From UBA5069 sp963773745 (GTDB lineage: Bacteria > Chloroflexota > Anaerolineae > Caldilineales > Caldilineaceae), in assembly GCA_963773745.1 (NCBI GenBank), contig CAVZCL010000008.1, positions 19,840-83,839 of the forward strand: 64,000 nucleotides of DNA, read 5' to 3'. Below are positions 35,912-44,392 of this stretch, piece after piece. The translations under genes and the position numbers were made by a program. Numbering within the stretch: the stretch's first letter is position 1; the number at the start of each line of letters is the position of its first letter. Below the pieces are notes generated by a model. It did no database searches. It had not been told where the DNA came from and was given only the letters and a program-made list of their open reading frames with translations.

Positions 35912-36958
35912 TTATGGCTGCGGGATAAATACGGCTTTGAGAACTTTGCCCTCGAGCGCCATGTGCGCGCCCGTGGTGAAATCGGCCAGCGGAAAGCGAT
36001 GGGTGATGAGCGTGTCCACGGGAATCCGGTTGGAGGCGACAAGGCTAACAGCAGTGCGGTAGTGGCGCGGGGCAAAGGTGGTTGTGCCAATCAGGAAGAG
36101 TGCGTTGTAGTGAACCAGGTTCATGTCCACGGGTGGCTTGCAATCGTCCTTGGGCAGCCCGCCAAAGAGCAGAATGCGACCACCCTTGCGTGCCATTTCC
36201 ACAGCCTGAACGACGGCCGACGGCGCTGGTGTGGCGGTGACGATTACATCAGCGCCCTTGCCATTTGTCAGGCGGCGCACCTCGGCAACCAGGTCGGTCT
36301 CTGCCGCATTAATCAGCGCGTCCGGGCCAAAGGGGGCAACCATCTCCAGCCGTTCGCTGTTGATGTCAGCGACAAAGACGCGATCAGCGCCGCGCAGGCG
36401 GGCCAGTGCAATGTGAATCGCCCCAATCGGGCCGGCGCCAATGATCACAACTGTGTCACCCATGGCAACATGGCCCCGTTCCTGCGCATTGATGCAGGAG
36501 GAGATGGGCTCGGCAATGGCCGCGCGGGCCGGGTCCACACCCTCGGGCACGCGCTCCATTGTGCCAAGGGCCACGGCCTCCGCCGGAATGGCGATCTGAT
36601 CGGCAAGGCCGCCGGGCCATGCCTGGCCCATCTCGCGGTACCCCTCGCACAACTCGTAGCGCCCTTCACGACAGAAGTCGCAGACGCCACAGTAGGCCAG
36701 CGGGCCAACGCTCAGGAGTTCGCCCTTCTTCCACGGGCCCTGGTACCCCTTCCCGGTATCGACAATCTCGCCGCAGATCTCGTGGCCGATGATCCAGGGA
36801 AAGGTGACTTTGCGGTGGCCCGAGCGGAGCGTGCGCAGATCGGAGCCGCACAGTCCACACGCTTTGACATCCAGCAGCAACCCGCCCGGCGGTGTTTCAG
36901 GTGAAGGCACTTCTTCAACGGCAAACTGCATTGGCGCGCGTACAACAACTGCTTGCAT
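35912..36958 (-). CDS. Zinc-dependent polyol/sorbitol-dehydrogenase-like enzyme
   Basis: 348 residues from MQAVVVRAPMQF. Catalytic-zinc ligands are in KACGLCGSDLRTLRSG and IIGHEICGE; structural-zinc cysteines in YCGVCDFCREGRYELC; NAD motif VVIIGAGPIGAIH. Intact, unlike its relative at 25703-26768. Located between the isomerase-like and SAF-domain oxidoreductase genes, it probably oxidises the sugar alcohol or ketose of this pathway. Confidence 0.92.
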   Translation of the reverse strand: MQAVVVRAPMQFAVEEVPSPETPPGGLLLDVKACGLCGSDLRTLRSGHRKVTFPWIIGHEICGEIVDTGKGYQGPWKKGELLSVGPLAYCGVCDFCREGRYELCEGYREMGQAWPGGLADQIAIPAEAVALGTMERVPEGVDPARAAIAEPISSCINAQERGHVAMGDTVVIIGAGPIGAIHIALARLRGADRVFVADINSERLEMVAPFGPDALINAAETDLVAEVRRLTNGKGADVIVTATPAPSAVVQAVEMARKGGRILLFGGLPKDDCKPPVDMNLVHYNALFLIGTTTFAPRHYRTAVSLVASNRIPVDTLITHRFPLADFTTGAHMALEGKVLKAVFIPQP

Positions 36959-37037
36959 AGGAGCACCGTCCAATGGTTAAAGGCGGGAAGCGGAATTCGG
37001 GAAGCGAAACAGGGCCGGCAGAGCCTTTACAGTGGCG

Positions 37038-38324
37038 CTAGGCCGGCAGCGTTGCCTGCAGTTGGCGCAATTTGTAGACGAGCGTGCTTGTGTCGGGCGA
37101 GAAGTTCTCGGTCGTCAGCAGCGCACCGCGTGCAATGTCCCGCGTGACGCAACCGCCGGCCGTGAGGCCCATGGGTATTGCATGCAGAGATGCGGCATCT
37201 TCACAAGTGTAGATGCGGCTGAAGAAGTCGGCGCTGCCAATGCCACCCAGACGCTCGCCGGCCTTGAGGTCGCGCTTGGCTACCGAGATCACTTCGGAAA
37301 CCATGGCCATGGGCTTGAGCACCGATTCGCCGTAGATGACGGCTTCGGCCACGGCCTGTGGCGTCTCAATGCTGCAGAGGTGGAAGGGGCGGTAGAGCCG
37401 GTAATAGGGGCCGTCGCCCATGGAGTAAAACTTGAGATCGGCACGGATGTGGGGGTCGTCGGAAGTCACAATGGCAAAAACGCCCGGCGCCACCTTGCCG
37501 ATTGAGTAGTCCACACAGCCGCGACGGCTCAGAATGCCCCCATCCTCCACCGGGACAAAGACCTTGTTCAGCGCTTCCAGGTCCACGTCGGCGCCATGCG
37601 CGCCGGGCACATCGGGCACAAGCCCGGTTGCGTTGGACATGGCGGCGAGTTCCACCATGGTCTTTGTGCCGTCCTTGAATGCGGCGAGCATTTTGGGGTT
37701 CATGTTCTTGGATTCAGCTTCGGCGCGGCATGAATCGGGGGTGGCGTAGTAGTCGATGGCGTTGTTCTTGCCCTTGCCCAGGCAAACAACCTCAAAGCCG
37801 AGGCCGGCCGCAAAGTCGTAGAGCTGCTTGCAAACGCCGGGTTCATCGCCGGTGGAGGCTGTGTAGACGCAGCCCATGCGTTGCGCCATGTTGCTGAGAA
37901 CCAGACCCACCGTCACATCGGTTTCCACATTGAGCATGACGACGTGCTTCTTGTGCAGGATGCCCTGCCACGCCACTTGCGCCCCAACCTCGGCAACGCC
38001 GGTTGCTTCGACAAGCGCGTCCAGACCTTCGAGCCGCGTCAGCAGCATTGCATCCTCGGTGACGACAAAGTGCCCGCTGCGCAGCGCATCCTCTGCCGCG
38101 TTGGCCTCGTTCGTGACGCAGATGGCTGATTCGGAGATGCCCAGCGCCCGCAGCGTCTTGAGGGGCCGCGCGACGTCAATGTCGGCGATTGCGCTCGTTT
38201 CCATCCCAGCCATGCGCCGCGTGATGTGCACCATGCCCGAGCCTTCCTGGCCACAACCGACCAGCCCCACGCGAATGGGGTTCTCCGCCGCCTCACGTTT
38301 GCGCAAATGTTCAAGCAACTCCAT
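37038..38324 (-). CDS. NAD(P)-dependent oxidoreductase with C-terminal SAF-like domain
   Basis: A 428-residue protein. The Rossmann motif is IRVGLVGCGQEGSGMVHITRR; the middle part (GVAEVGAQVAWQGILHKKHV) is homoserine-dehydrogenase-like; the last 90 residues (KRDLKAGERLGGIG ... RDIARGALLTTENF) look like an SAF domain. Proteins with this architecture occur in sugar-acid and tetritol/pentitol gene clusters, but their reactions are mostly not established. It follows the SorC regulator at 114 bases on the same strand, suggesting it starts the regulated operon. Confidence 0.78.
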   Translation of the reverse strand: MELLEHLRKREAAENPIRVGLVGCGQEGSGMVHITRRMAGMETSAIADIDVARPLKTLRALGISESAICVTNEANAAEDALRSGHFVVTEDAMLLTRLEGLDALVEATGVAEVGAQVAWQGILHKKHVVMLNVETDVTVGLVLSNMAQRMGCVYTASTGDEPGVCKQLYDFAAGLGFEVVCLGKGKNNAIDYYATPDSCRAEAESKNMNPKMLAAFKDGTKTMVELAAMSNATGLVPDVPGAHGADVDLEALNKVFVPVEDGGILSRRGCVDYSIGKVAPGVFAIVTSDDPHIRADLKFYSMGDGPYYRLYRPFHLCSIETPQAVAEAVIYGESVLKPMAMVSEVISVAKRDLKAGERLGGIGSADFFSRIYTCEDAASLHAIPMGLTAGGCVTRDIARGALLTTENFSPDTSTLVYKLRQLQATLPA

Positions 38325-38438
38325 TAGGACCTCGCTCTATCTTTTTGAATGGGTCTGGGTAGTGAGACGGATCCGCTATAGAGTCCGCCGATCGAGTGCA
38401 TCAATTTTGCACCAACGCGATGGTGCATAAGGGGCGGC

Positions 38439-39446
38439 CTAGATTGCCGCCGTGGAACGCCTGGATTTGACGTGGCCGGCAACGCCGGCGGTCAAGGGAG
38501 TGGCGTCTTCAGTCGTGTGCAGCAAGCGGCGCCCAGTTTGCTCGTCAGTAATCAGGACGTTCACCAGGCGGCCAGTCACTGCGGCGCGAATCACTTCAAA
38601 CTTGTCGGCCCCGCCCGCAACGCCAACCACGCGTCCAATGTTGCGGATTTGGTCCAGGTCCAGCCCGATGATGCGTGCGTTGACGGGGTGATCGATAGCG
38701 GCCCCATCCTTGTCAAAGAAGCGCAGCGCGATGTCACCAACGGCTCCAAGCGCAGTCAATTCGTTGATCTCAGCGTCGGTAAGAATGCCGGCCTGGCGCA
38801 CGACAGTGTCGGGGGCAGGTGTGCCGATGCCCACAAGGGCCAGATCAGCGCGAGCGGCAAACTGCAATGTCTCGGCAATGTTCGCATCCTCCAGCAGTGC
38901 ATCGCGCACAATGGGGCTGGAGACGATGCCCGGGGCGGAGAAGAGGCGCATGCGTGCGCCCAGCGTAGATGCCATGCGTACTGTGAGGTCGGCGCCATAC
39001 GTTTCTGATTCAGCGCTGCCAAGGCCGCCCAGCATTTGCACAATGCGCAGATCGGGCAGGTTTTGGGGAGCAAGGTTCTCGATGACAGAGCGCAATGTAC
39101 TGCCCCAGCTGATGTCGACGATGTCAAGATCAGCAACGGCGCGGGTAAGGAAAGTGGCGGCGGCTACACCGAGGCTCGAAACCACATCCACCTGGCGATT
39201 GCCCAGAGTGTCGACGATGACAACTTCGTCCAGCCCCAGCACCTTCTCCATTTCGCGCTCAAGGTCCCCAAACGAGTCACCCGGGGGCGTTATGGAGATT
39301 TGGACAATGCGTGCGTGGCGCGCCTGGCTGAGGAGCCGCGAGATCTTGATGCGAGAGAGACCCAATCGCTTGCCGATTTGGTCCTGCGTCTGGCCGTCTT
39401 CGTAGTAGGCCTTTGCAATTTTGTAGAGGAGCGTGTCATCAGCCAA
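38439..39446 (-). CDS. SorC/DeoR-type sugar-responsive transcriptional regulator
   Basis: A 335-residue regulator. The N-terminal helix-turn-helix is EDGQTQDQIGKRLGLSRIKI and the C-terminal sugar-phosphate-binding domain includes DISWGSTLRSVIENL, VQMLGGLGS and LVGIGTPAPD. TTG at 39444-39446 is chosen as start. The longer frame begins upstream of the inferred transcription start, whereas MADDTLLYKIAKAYYEDG aligns with the family's usual beginning. A palindromic operator lies just upstream. It probably controls itself and the 24-38 kb catabolic genes, with a phosphorylated pathway sugar as ligand. Confidence 0.87.
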   Translation of the reverse strand: MADDTLLYKIAKAYYEDGQTQDQIGKRLGLSRIKISRLLSQARHARIVQISITPPGDSFGDLEREMEKVLGLDEVVIVDTLGNRQVDVVSSLGVAAATFLTRAVADLDIVDISWGSTLRSVIENLAPQNLPDLRIVQMLGGLGSAESETYGADLTVRMASTLGARMRLFSAPGIVSSPIVRDALLEDANIAETLQFAARADLALVGIGTPAPDTVVRQAGILTDAEINELTALGAVGDIALRFFDKDGAAIDHPVNARIIGLDLDQIRNIGRVVGVAGGADKFEVIRAAVTGRLVNVLITDEQTGRRLLHTTEDATPLTAGVAGHVKSRRSTAAI

Positions 39447-39456
39447 TGGGGAGCTC

Positions 39457-39470
39457 TGTTCATATGAACA
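39457..39470. promoter_or_regulatory. Palindromic operator TGTTCATATGAACA, with a half-site at 39482-39488
   Basis: A perfect 14-bp palindrome about 18-31 bases after the inferred start of the SorC-gene transcript. A half-site ATGAACA lies near the start itself. Position and symmetry fit autorepression by the SorC-type regulator. Confidence 0.7.
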
Positions 39471-39493
39471 TGGCAAGACAAATGAACAGTCGC

Positions 39494-39522
39494 AGTGTAG
39501 CACGGCGCGGGAAGCATGTCAA
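39494..39522 (-). promoter_or_regulatory. Promoter of the SorC-type regulator gene
   Basis: On the minus strand, TTGACA (39517-39522) and TACACT (39494-39499) are 17 bases apart. Its upstream side belongs to a 21-base module shared with the LacI-gene promoter. Confidence 0.8.
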
Positions 39523-39716
39523 TAGGTTCGCGAAATTCTGGTTCGGTATTGGCAAAAGTTGCTCGCTGCCAAAGTTGCCACCCGCTGTGCCGCCCGTGGC
39601 GCTGCGCTCTCTCACCTCAATTCCCGCCAGCCACTGCCCAGCCGGAAGAACAAGGCCCACCACGCAAAATGGCAGCAGCGAGCGTTGTGAATGCCACTTG
39701 TTTGATCGGGATTCGC

Positions 39717-39757
39717 AAAAAAGAGAAGGCGCCGTCACATGTGACGGCGCCTTCTCA
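39717..39757 (-). terminator. Intrinsic terminator, perfect 34-bp palindrome plus U-run
   Basis: GAGAAGGCGCCGTCACATGT starts a perfect palindrome at 39724-39757. On the minus strand seven U follow (A-run 39717-39723). It would end the esterase/carrier operon whose last gene stops at 39997. The stretch 39537-39716 beyond it shows no gene. Confidence 0.9.
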
Positions 39758-39825
39758 AAAGCCAACCAGAAACTCGATTGCGGCGAAGCAGGTATCTTCT
39801 ACCGAACAGCGAAGGGCGTTCCCTG

Positions 39826-39996
39826 CTATTTGCGAGGTGGCGCCAGTTGGCGCGTACGCTTGCCTTCCATCACCACGTCGCCACTACTCCCGCCGCGCAG
39901 CGTTACCTGCCAGTTCTCGCCGCTCTGCAGAAAGCCGTACGGCAATTCACAACAGCCCGCGGAGACAAGCTTGAGCCTCTCTCCCTGCGTTTTCTG
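39826..39996 (-). other. Coding-like remnant in frame with the esterase stop codon
   Basis: Directly after the TAG of the esterase (39997-39999), the same frame stays open for 56 codons (ELPYGFLQSGENWQVTLRGG ... MEGKRTRQLAPPRK) to a TAG at 39826-39828. It has no start codon near its 5' end. It could be the tail of a lost gene or a former C-terminal extension. Confidence 0.3.
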
Positions 39997-41013
39997 CTAC
40001 TTCAAGTGTGTTGCGAAGAAGTCCATCACCATCTGCAGATTCTCCGGCGTGTTGAACTCCGGACCGCCGTGGCCCGCACCGTCAATGAGTGTGTACGTAG
40101 CCCGATCGGCCCCCAGCGCATCTGCCAGATTTTTGCCCTGGATGGGCGGGATGTTGCAATCCGCCGAACCGTTCTGGATGAGGAACGGCGGATCGCTCGG
40201 GTCAATATAGTTCATGGGGTTGGTTGTTGCGACGATGTCGGGCACCGACTGGATGGGTGCGCCCACAAGCTGTGACTCAGGTGAATCAGCCGCGTCGTGC
40301 GTCTGCGGGCATGCGCTGTCCGCAAACTGCTCGTCCATCTTGAGGAAGTCAATTGGGCCGAACCAGTCAACGACCGCCTGCACACAGCTTGACTGCTCCG
40401 CGTTGCCAAGTTCGGCGCCCTCAAGTTCTGCAACGCCGCAGCTTGTGCCCAACAGAGATGCCAGGTTGCCGCCTGCCGAAGCGCCCCATGCCCCCACCAT
40501 TTCCGGGTCCAGATTGTACTCTTCAGCATTGGCACGCAGGAAGCGCACCGCTGCTTTGGCGTCATAAATCTGCTGCGGCCATTGGGCTTCCTGGCTCAGG
40601 CGATAGTTGGCGCCAACCGCAGCAAAGCCGTTGTTGACGAGAGCCTCAATGCCCAAGAGGTCGCGGCTTTCGCCCTTGTCCCCCATCATGAAGCCACCAC
40701 CGTGGAAGAAGATAACCGCCGGGAATGGGCCAGAGCCCGTTTCCGGAAGGTAGATGTCAAGCTTCTGCGCGTCGGAATCGGACGCGTAGGCGAGATCCTT
40801 GGCCGTGGGCACAATCGTAACGGTCACGCCCGTATCAGCAGGCAGTACTCCCGGCACTGCCCCAGCCGGTGCGTCAACTGCAGACGCATTGGCCGCAACG
40901 CTCGCGCCGGCCGGCGCGGCAATCGGCGCGCAGCCTGCGAGCGCGAATACAAGCGCGACAAGTGCAAACAGGAGCAAGAACTTTGCTGGAAACGTCTTCG
41001 GTAAAGTACTCAT
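39997..41013 (-). CDS. Secreted lipoprotein esterase (alpha/beta hydrolase, BD-FAE-like)
   Basis: 338 residues. The lipoprotein signal ends in FALAGC, then an Ala-rich linker, then the hydrolase. It shows the oxyanion motif VIFFHGGGFMMGDKG, the nucleophile Ser in WGASAGGNLASLLG, the late IQNGSADCNIPP (acid region) and the catalytic His in IDGAGHGGPEF. Relatives remove acetyl or feruloyl groups from plant polysaccharide fragments. It resembles the cytosolic esterase at 42450-43361 (VDWFGPIDFLKMD versus VDWFGPTDFLQMD). Last gene of the operon. Confidence 0.88.
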   Translation of the reverse strand: MSTLPKTFPAKFLLLFALVALVFALAGCAPIAAPAGASVAANASAVDAPAGAVPGVLPADTGVTVTIVPTAKDLAYASDSDAQKLDIYLPETGSGPFPAVIFFHGGGFMMGDKGESRDLLGIEALVNNGFAAVGANYRLSQEAQWPQQIYDAKAAVRFLRANAEEYNLDPEMVGAWGASAGGNLASLLGTSCGVAELEGAELGNAEQSSCVQAVVDWFGPIDFLKMDEQFADSACPQTHDAADSPESQLVGAPIQSVPDIVATTNPMNYIDPSDPPFLIQNGSADCNIPPIQGKNLADALGADRATYTLIDGAGHGGPEFNTPENLQMVMDFFATHLK

Positions 41014-41044
41014 TTTTGTCTGTCTCCTAACGATAAATGAAGGG

Positions 41045-42460
41045 TTACATCAATCCAATCAAGCGCCACCAAAGCACCTCGACAACCACAATCACAAAGA
41101 TCGCAACAACGGTCAGCGGTATGCCGTAACGCAGCACATCGCGAGCACTGTAGCCGCCGCTCTCTCCCTGGCCCAGCAGGATTGTCACCTGCTGAAAGGG
41201 CAGCAGGTAGTGAATCGCCACACCTGTATAGACAAGCAGCGCCGGAACGAGCGGGCTCCAGCCGGCAAGCGCTGCATAGTGCACCATGGGCGGAGAGACA
41301 ATTGACATGCACGCCAGCGCGCTGCCCAGCACCATGTGAATGGCCATGGTGGCCCCGCCCACGAGCGCGGCAAAGGCAAAGGGGTTCTGCGGGGGCGTCG
41401 CCGGCAGCAAGCTTGTGGCGAGCCAATCGGACATGCCCGTGTACTTCCCCACTGCGCCAATCGCGAACGCGCCCATGATGAAGATAATGATGGGCCAGTT
41501 GACACTTGTGCTGATGTCCTGCGCGACAAGCACCTCGCCCACATACGGCAGCGACAGCCCAACCACGACCAGCAGCGCCACCCACGCCGGATCGACGTGG
41601 TGAATCGAATCGGTCATCCACAAGACCAGCGCCACCAGTATCCAGACCAGGGTCACCACCTCGCGCCGCGTTATGGGGCCAAGCGCCTGCTGTGCGTGCA
41701 CCATTTCGGCGCGGTCGATGACAACCGGCCCGGTCTGCGGGAAGACCATCAGGTGCAAAAGCATCATTAACAGGCTGGCAGCAATGCCGGGCACAGCCAT
41801 GTAGCGAATCCAGTCGATCCAGCCGACCGACAATCCCGAGAAGCCCACTGCCGCGATATTCAGCGTCGAATCACCCGTGAGCAGGATGGTCGACGTGGCC
41901 GTGACGGCCACAAAAACCGAGAGGCCAATCGACGCCGCGTCGCGCTTGTTGACATTGGCCGAACGAATCATGGCCCCCACCACCGCCATGACGAGCAGCG
42001 CGCGCGGGAATGGATGGGGAATCAGCAGGTTGAGCACTACGCCCAGCACGTAGGTCAGCACAATGAGGCTGCGGTACGAGGACGCGTAGCGGATCATGAA
42101 GAAGTAGGCGACACGCTGCGCCAACCCCGATTTTGTGACTGCCGCAGCGATGAGGAAAGCGCCGATGATCAGCCACATGAGGGGCAGCGTCCAGATGCGG
42201 AAGACGACATCGGGCGGGGCCAGCCCCAGCAGCACGAAGGCCACCAACATCAGGAGCGTGGAGTAGGCGGGGGGCACGATGTTGAAAACCCACCATGTGA
42301 CGGTGAAGAGCGTCACGATCAGCGCCATGCGGCCGTCGTTGCTGAGCTCGCCCGGCAGGGGAGCAAGCCAGAACGCGACGGCCAAAGCCACCGAGATCAG
42401 CAGGCCAACCAGGCGGTGATCCTGCCGCGGAATGCGAATTCGATAGGTGCTAGACGCCAA
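41045..42460 (-). CDS. SLC13/DASS-family anion or carboxylate transporter
   Basis: About 471 residues with twelve or so hydrophobic segments. TWWVFNIVPPAYSTLLMLVA, LIIGAFLIAAAVTKSGLA and late TMAIHMVLGSALACMSIVSPPMV/GVAIHYLLPFQQ fit the DASS fold, which co-transports dicarboxylates or sulfate with sodium. The start is unclear. No ATG lies in the right place; a TTG at 42458-42460, inside the end of the esterase gene, is used here. That overlap suggests translational coupling to the esterase. Confidence 0.8.
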   Translation of the reverse strand: MASSTYRIRIPRQDHRLVGLLISVALAVAFWLAPLPGELSNDGRMALIVTLFTVTWWVFNIVPPAYSTLLMLVAFVLLGLAPPDVVFRIWTLPLMWLIIGAFLIAAAVTKSGLAQRVAYFFMIRYASSYRSLIVLTYVLGVVLNLLIPHPFPRALLVMAVVGAMIRSANVNKRDAASIGLSVFVAVTATSTILLTGDSTLNIAAVGFSGLSVGWIDWIRYMAVPGIAASLLMMLLHLMVFPQTGPVVIDRAEMVHAQQALGPITRREVVTLVWILVALVLWMTDSIHHVDPAWVALLVVVGLSLPYVGEVLVAQDISTSVNWPIIIFIMGAFAIGAVGKYTGMSDWLATSLLPATPPQNPFAFAALVGGATMAIHMVLGSALACMSIVSPPMVHYAALAGWSPLVPALLVYTGVAIHYLLPFQQVTILLGQGESGGYSARDVLRYGIPLTVVAIFVIVVVEVLWWRLIGLM

Positions 42461-43361
42461 AGGTGCTGCCAAGGAATTCCAGCACTTTCTCAACGTTGTG
42501 AGGGGCGCCAAACGCAGGGTCGGCGTGGCGAGCGCCGGGCAGGAGTTCGAGCGTGACCTTGGTTTCGCCCAGGAGCGCGCGCGCCGCCGCGGCAAAGATG
42601 ACGGACTGCTCGCACGGCACCGTATCGTCACGGTCGCCATGCTGAATCAGCATGGGGGGCGCCGCGGCGGACAGGTAGGTGAGCGGGCTGGCCGCGCGCA
42701 CCAGGTCGGGAATCTCGGTAATCGTGGCGCCCAGAATGAGGGACTCGGGCGAAGTCGCGCCATTGTGAGCAAACTGGGGCGCGGGCGCCAGGTCACTTGC
42801 GGCCAATTGTGCGTCCATCTGCAGAAAGTCTGTTGGCCCGAACCAATCCACCAATGCCTGAATACGGCTTGAATATGCGGCATTGCCAAGCGACAGGTCA
42901 TCCAGCAGCGGTGCATCGCCCGAAACGCCCGCCATGAGCGAAAGGTAGCCGCCCGCCGAGCCGCCCCAACACGCAATGCGATCTGCATCGACAAGGAAAG
43001 CGTCTGCGTTGGCGCGCAGCCAGCGAATTGCAGCCTTGACGTCGTGCACCAGCGCCGGGAAGAGCGCCTCGCCACTCATGCGATAGTTGATCGAGGCAAC
43101 CATGTAGCCGTGATTCAGCGCCTCGAGCATGGGCGTCAGTTGTTGGTCGCGCTTGTCGCCACCCATAAAGGCGCCGCCATGGATTGCAACAATTGTGGGA
43201 AAAGGGCCGTTTCCTTCCGCCGGCCAATACATGTCAAGCTTCTGCGCTTGCGAGACGGAAGCGTAGGCCAGATCAAAGAGCTTGCGCTCAATGTGGCTGG
43301 TTTCTGCATTGGGAATGGCCGCAGCAAAGGCATAGTGCGAGCCGGGAACGAAGTTCGCCAT
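42450..43361 (-). CDS. Cytosolic esterase (alpha/beta hydrolase, BD-FAE-like)
   Basis: 303 residues without a signal peptide. Motifs: IVAIHGGAFMGGDKRDQQ (oxyanion), nucleophile Ser in CWGGSAGGYLSLMAG, acid Asp in IQHGDRDDTVP and His in LLPGARHADPAFG. Paralogue of the lipoprotein esterase downstream. Its start codon overlaps the permease stop by one base, so it is coupled to the transporter. It likely removes ester groups from the imported substrate. Confidence 0.88.
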   Translation of the reverse strand: MANFVPGSHYAFAAAIPNAETSHIERKLFDLAYASVSQAQKLDMYWPAEGNGPFPTIVAIHGGAFMGGDKRDQQLTPMLEALNHGYMVASINYRMSGEALFPALVHDVKAAIRWLRANADAFLVDADRIACWGGSAGGYLSLMAGVSGDAPLLDDLSLGNAAYSSRIQALVDWFGPTDFLQMDAQLAASDLAPAPQFAHNGATSPESLILGATITEIPDLVRAASPLTYLSAAAPPMLIQHGDRDDTVPCEQSVIFAAAARALLGETKVTLELLPGARHADPAFGAPHNVEKVLEFLGSTFGV

Positions 43362-44383
43362 TACGCTGCCGCGCCTTTCAATGCTTTGCGCCCCTTGCTT
43401 TGGTGCGTCTTCTGGTAGGTGTCAAAGCCTACCGCCGCCAGCAGCACGAGCCCCTTGACCACCATCTGGTAGTAGTCGCCCAGGCTCAGCAACTGCAGCG
43501 CGTTGTTGAGCACGCCAATGATGAGTACACCGGTGAGCAACCCCGAAATGGTGCCCTCGCCGCCCTTGAAGCTGACGCCACCCAGCACCGCCGCCGTCAT
43601 GCAGTCAAACTCCATGCCCTGGCCGGTTGTCACTTGCCCGGAAAAGACGCGTGAGAGAAGCAGCAGCGAGGTGATTGCCGAGAAGAAGCCGCAGAGCGCA
43701 AAGACGAAGACCTTCATGCGGTTTGTATTGACGCCGGCCAGGCGCGCCGCTTCCTCGTTGCCGCCCAGGGCATAGATGTAGCGCCCAAAATAGGTCTTGT
43801 TGAGCACAAAGCTGCCCGCCAGCACCACCAGCGCCATGATCACCACGGGCACCGGGATCGGGCCGATGTAGCCCTGGCCAAGCCACTTGAAGGAGGTGGG
43901 CAGGCCCGAGATGCTCGTTCCATTGGCAGCAATGTAGCCCAGCCCTTTGAAGATGGTCATGGTGCCCAGGGTGATGATGAGCGGGTGCACCTTGAGCATG
44001 ATGCTGGCATAGCCGTTGACCATCCCCAGCAGCGTGCCCAGCACGAGCGCAAAGGGGATTGCGATGAGCGGAGAGAGACCCATCCGCGCCATCAGGATGG
44101 CCGTGAGCACGTTGGTGAGGACAATCTGCGCGCCGATCGAAAGGTCCATGCCGCCGGCGATCATCACGAAGGCAATCCCCACTGCGCTGATTGCCGTGAA
44201 GGAGACCTGGCGGAGAAGAATGATCAGGTTATTGGCCGTGGCAAAGTTCGGCGCGATTACGCCGAAGAGGATGGCCAGTCCCAGCAGCACAACGACCGTC
44301 ACATACTTCTTAAGCACGGCCAGCGCGTTGCCGGGCATTTGCGTCATCTGACTTGTTGTCGCACTCATTGGAGAGCCTTCCAT
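43361..44383 (-). CDS. Ribose-type sugar ABC transporter permease (second transporter)
   Basis: 340 residues, RbsC-like: VGIAFVMIAGGMDLSIGAQI, YALGGNEEAARLAGV and VLGGVSFKGGEGTISGL are diagnostic. Unlike the other ribose-type operon, this one has a single permease gene, which would act as a homodimer. It follows the ATPase gene by nine bases. Confidence 0.93.
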   Translation of the reverse strand: MEGSPMSATTSQMTQMPGNALAVLKKYVTVVVLLGLAILFGVIAPNFATANNLIILLRQVSFTAISAVGIAFVMIAGGMDLSIGAQIVLTNVLTAILMARMGLSPLIAIPFALVLGTLLGMVNGYASIMLKVHPLIITLGTMTIFKGLGYIAANGTSISGLPTSFKWLGQGYIGPIPVPVVIMALVVLAGSFVLNKTYFGRYIYALGGNEEAARLAGVNTNRMKVFVFALCGFFSAITSLLLLSRVFSGQVTTGQGMEFDCMTAAVLGGVSFKGGEGTISGLLTGVLIIGVLNNALQLLSLGDYYQMVVKGLVLLAAVGFDTYQKTHQSKGRKALKGAAA

Positions 44384-44392
44384 TTGTTGCGA

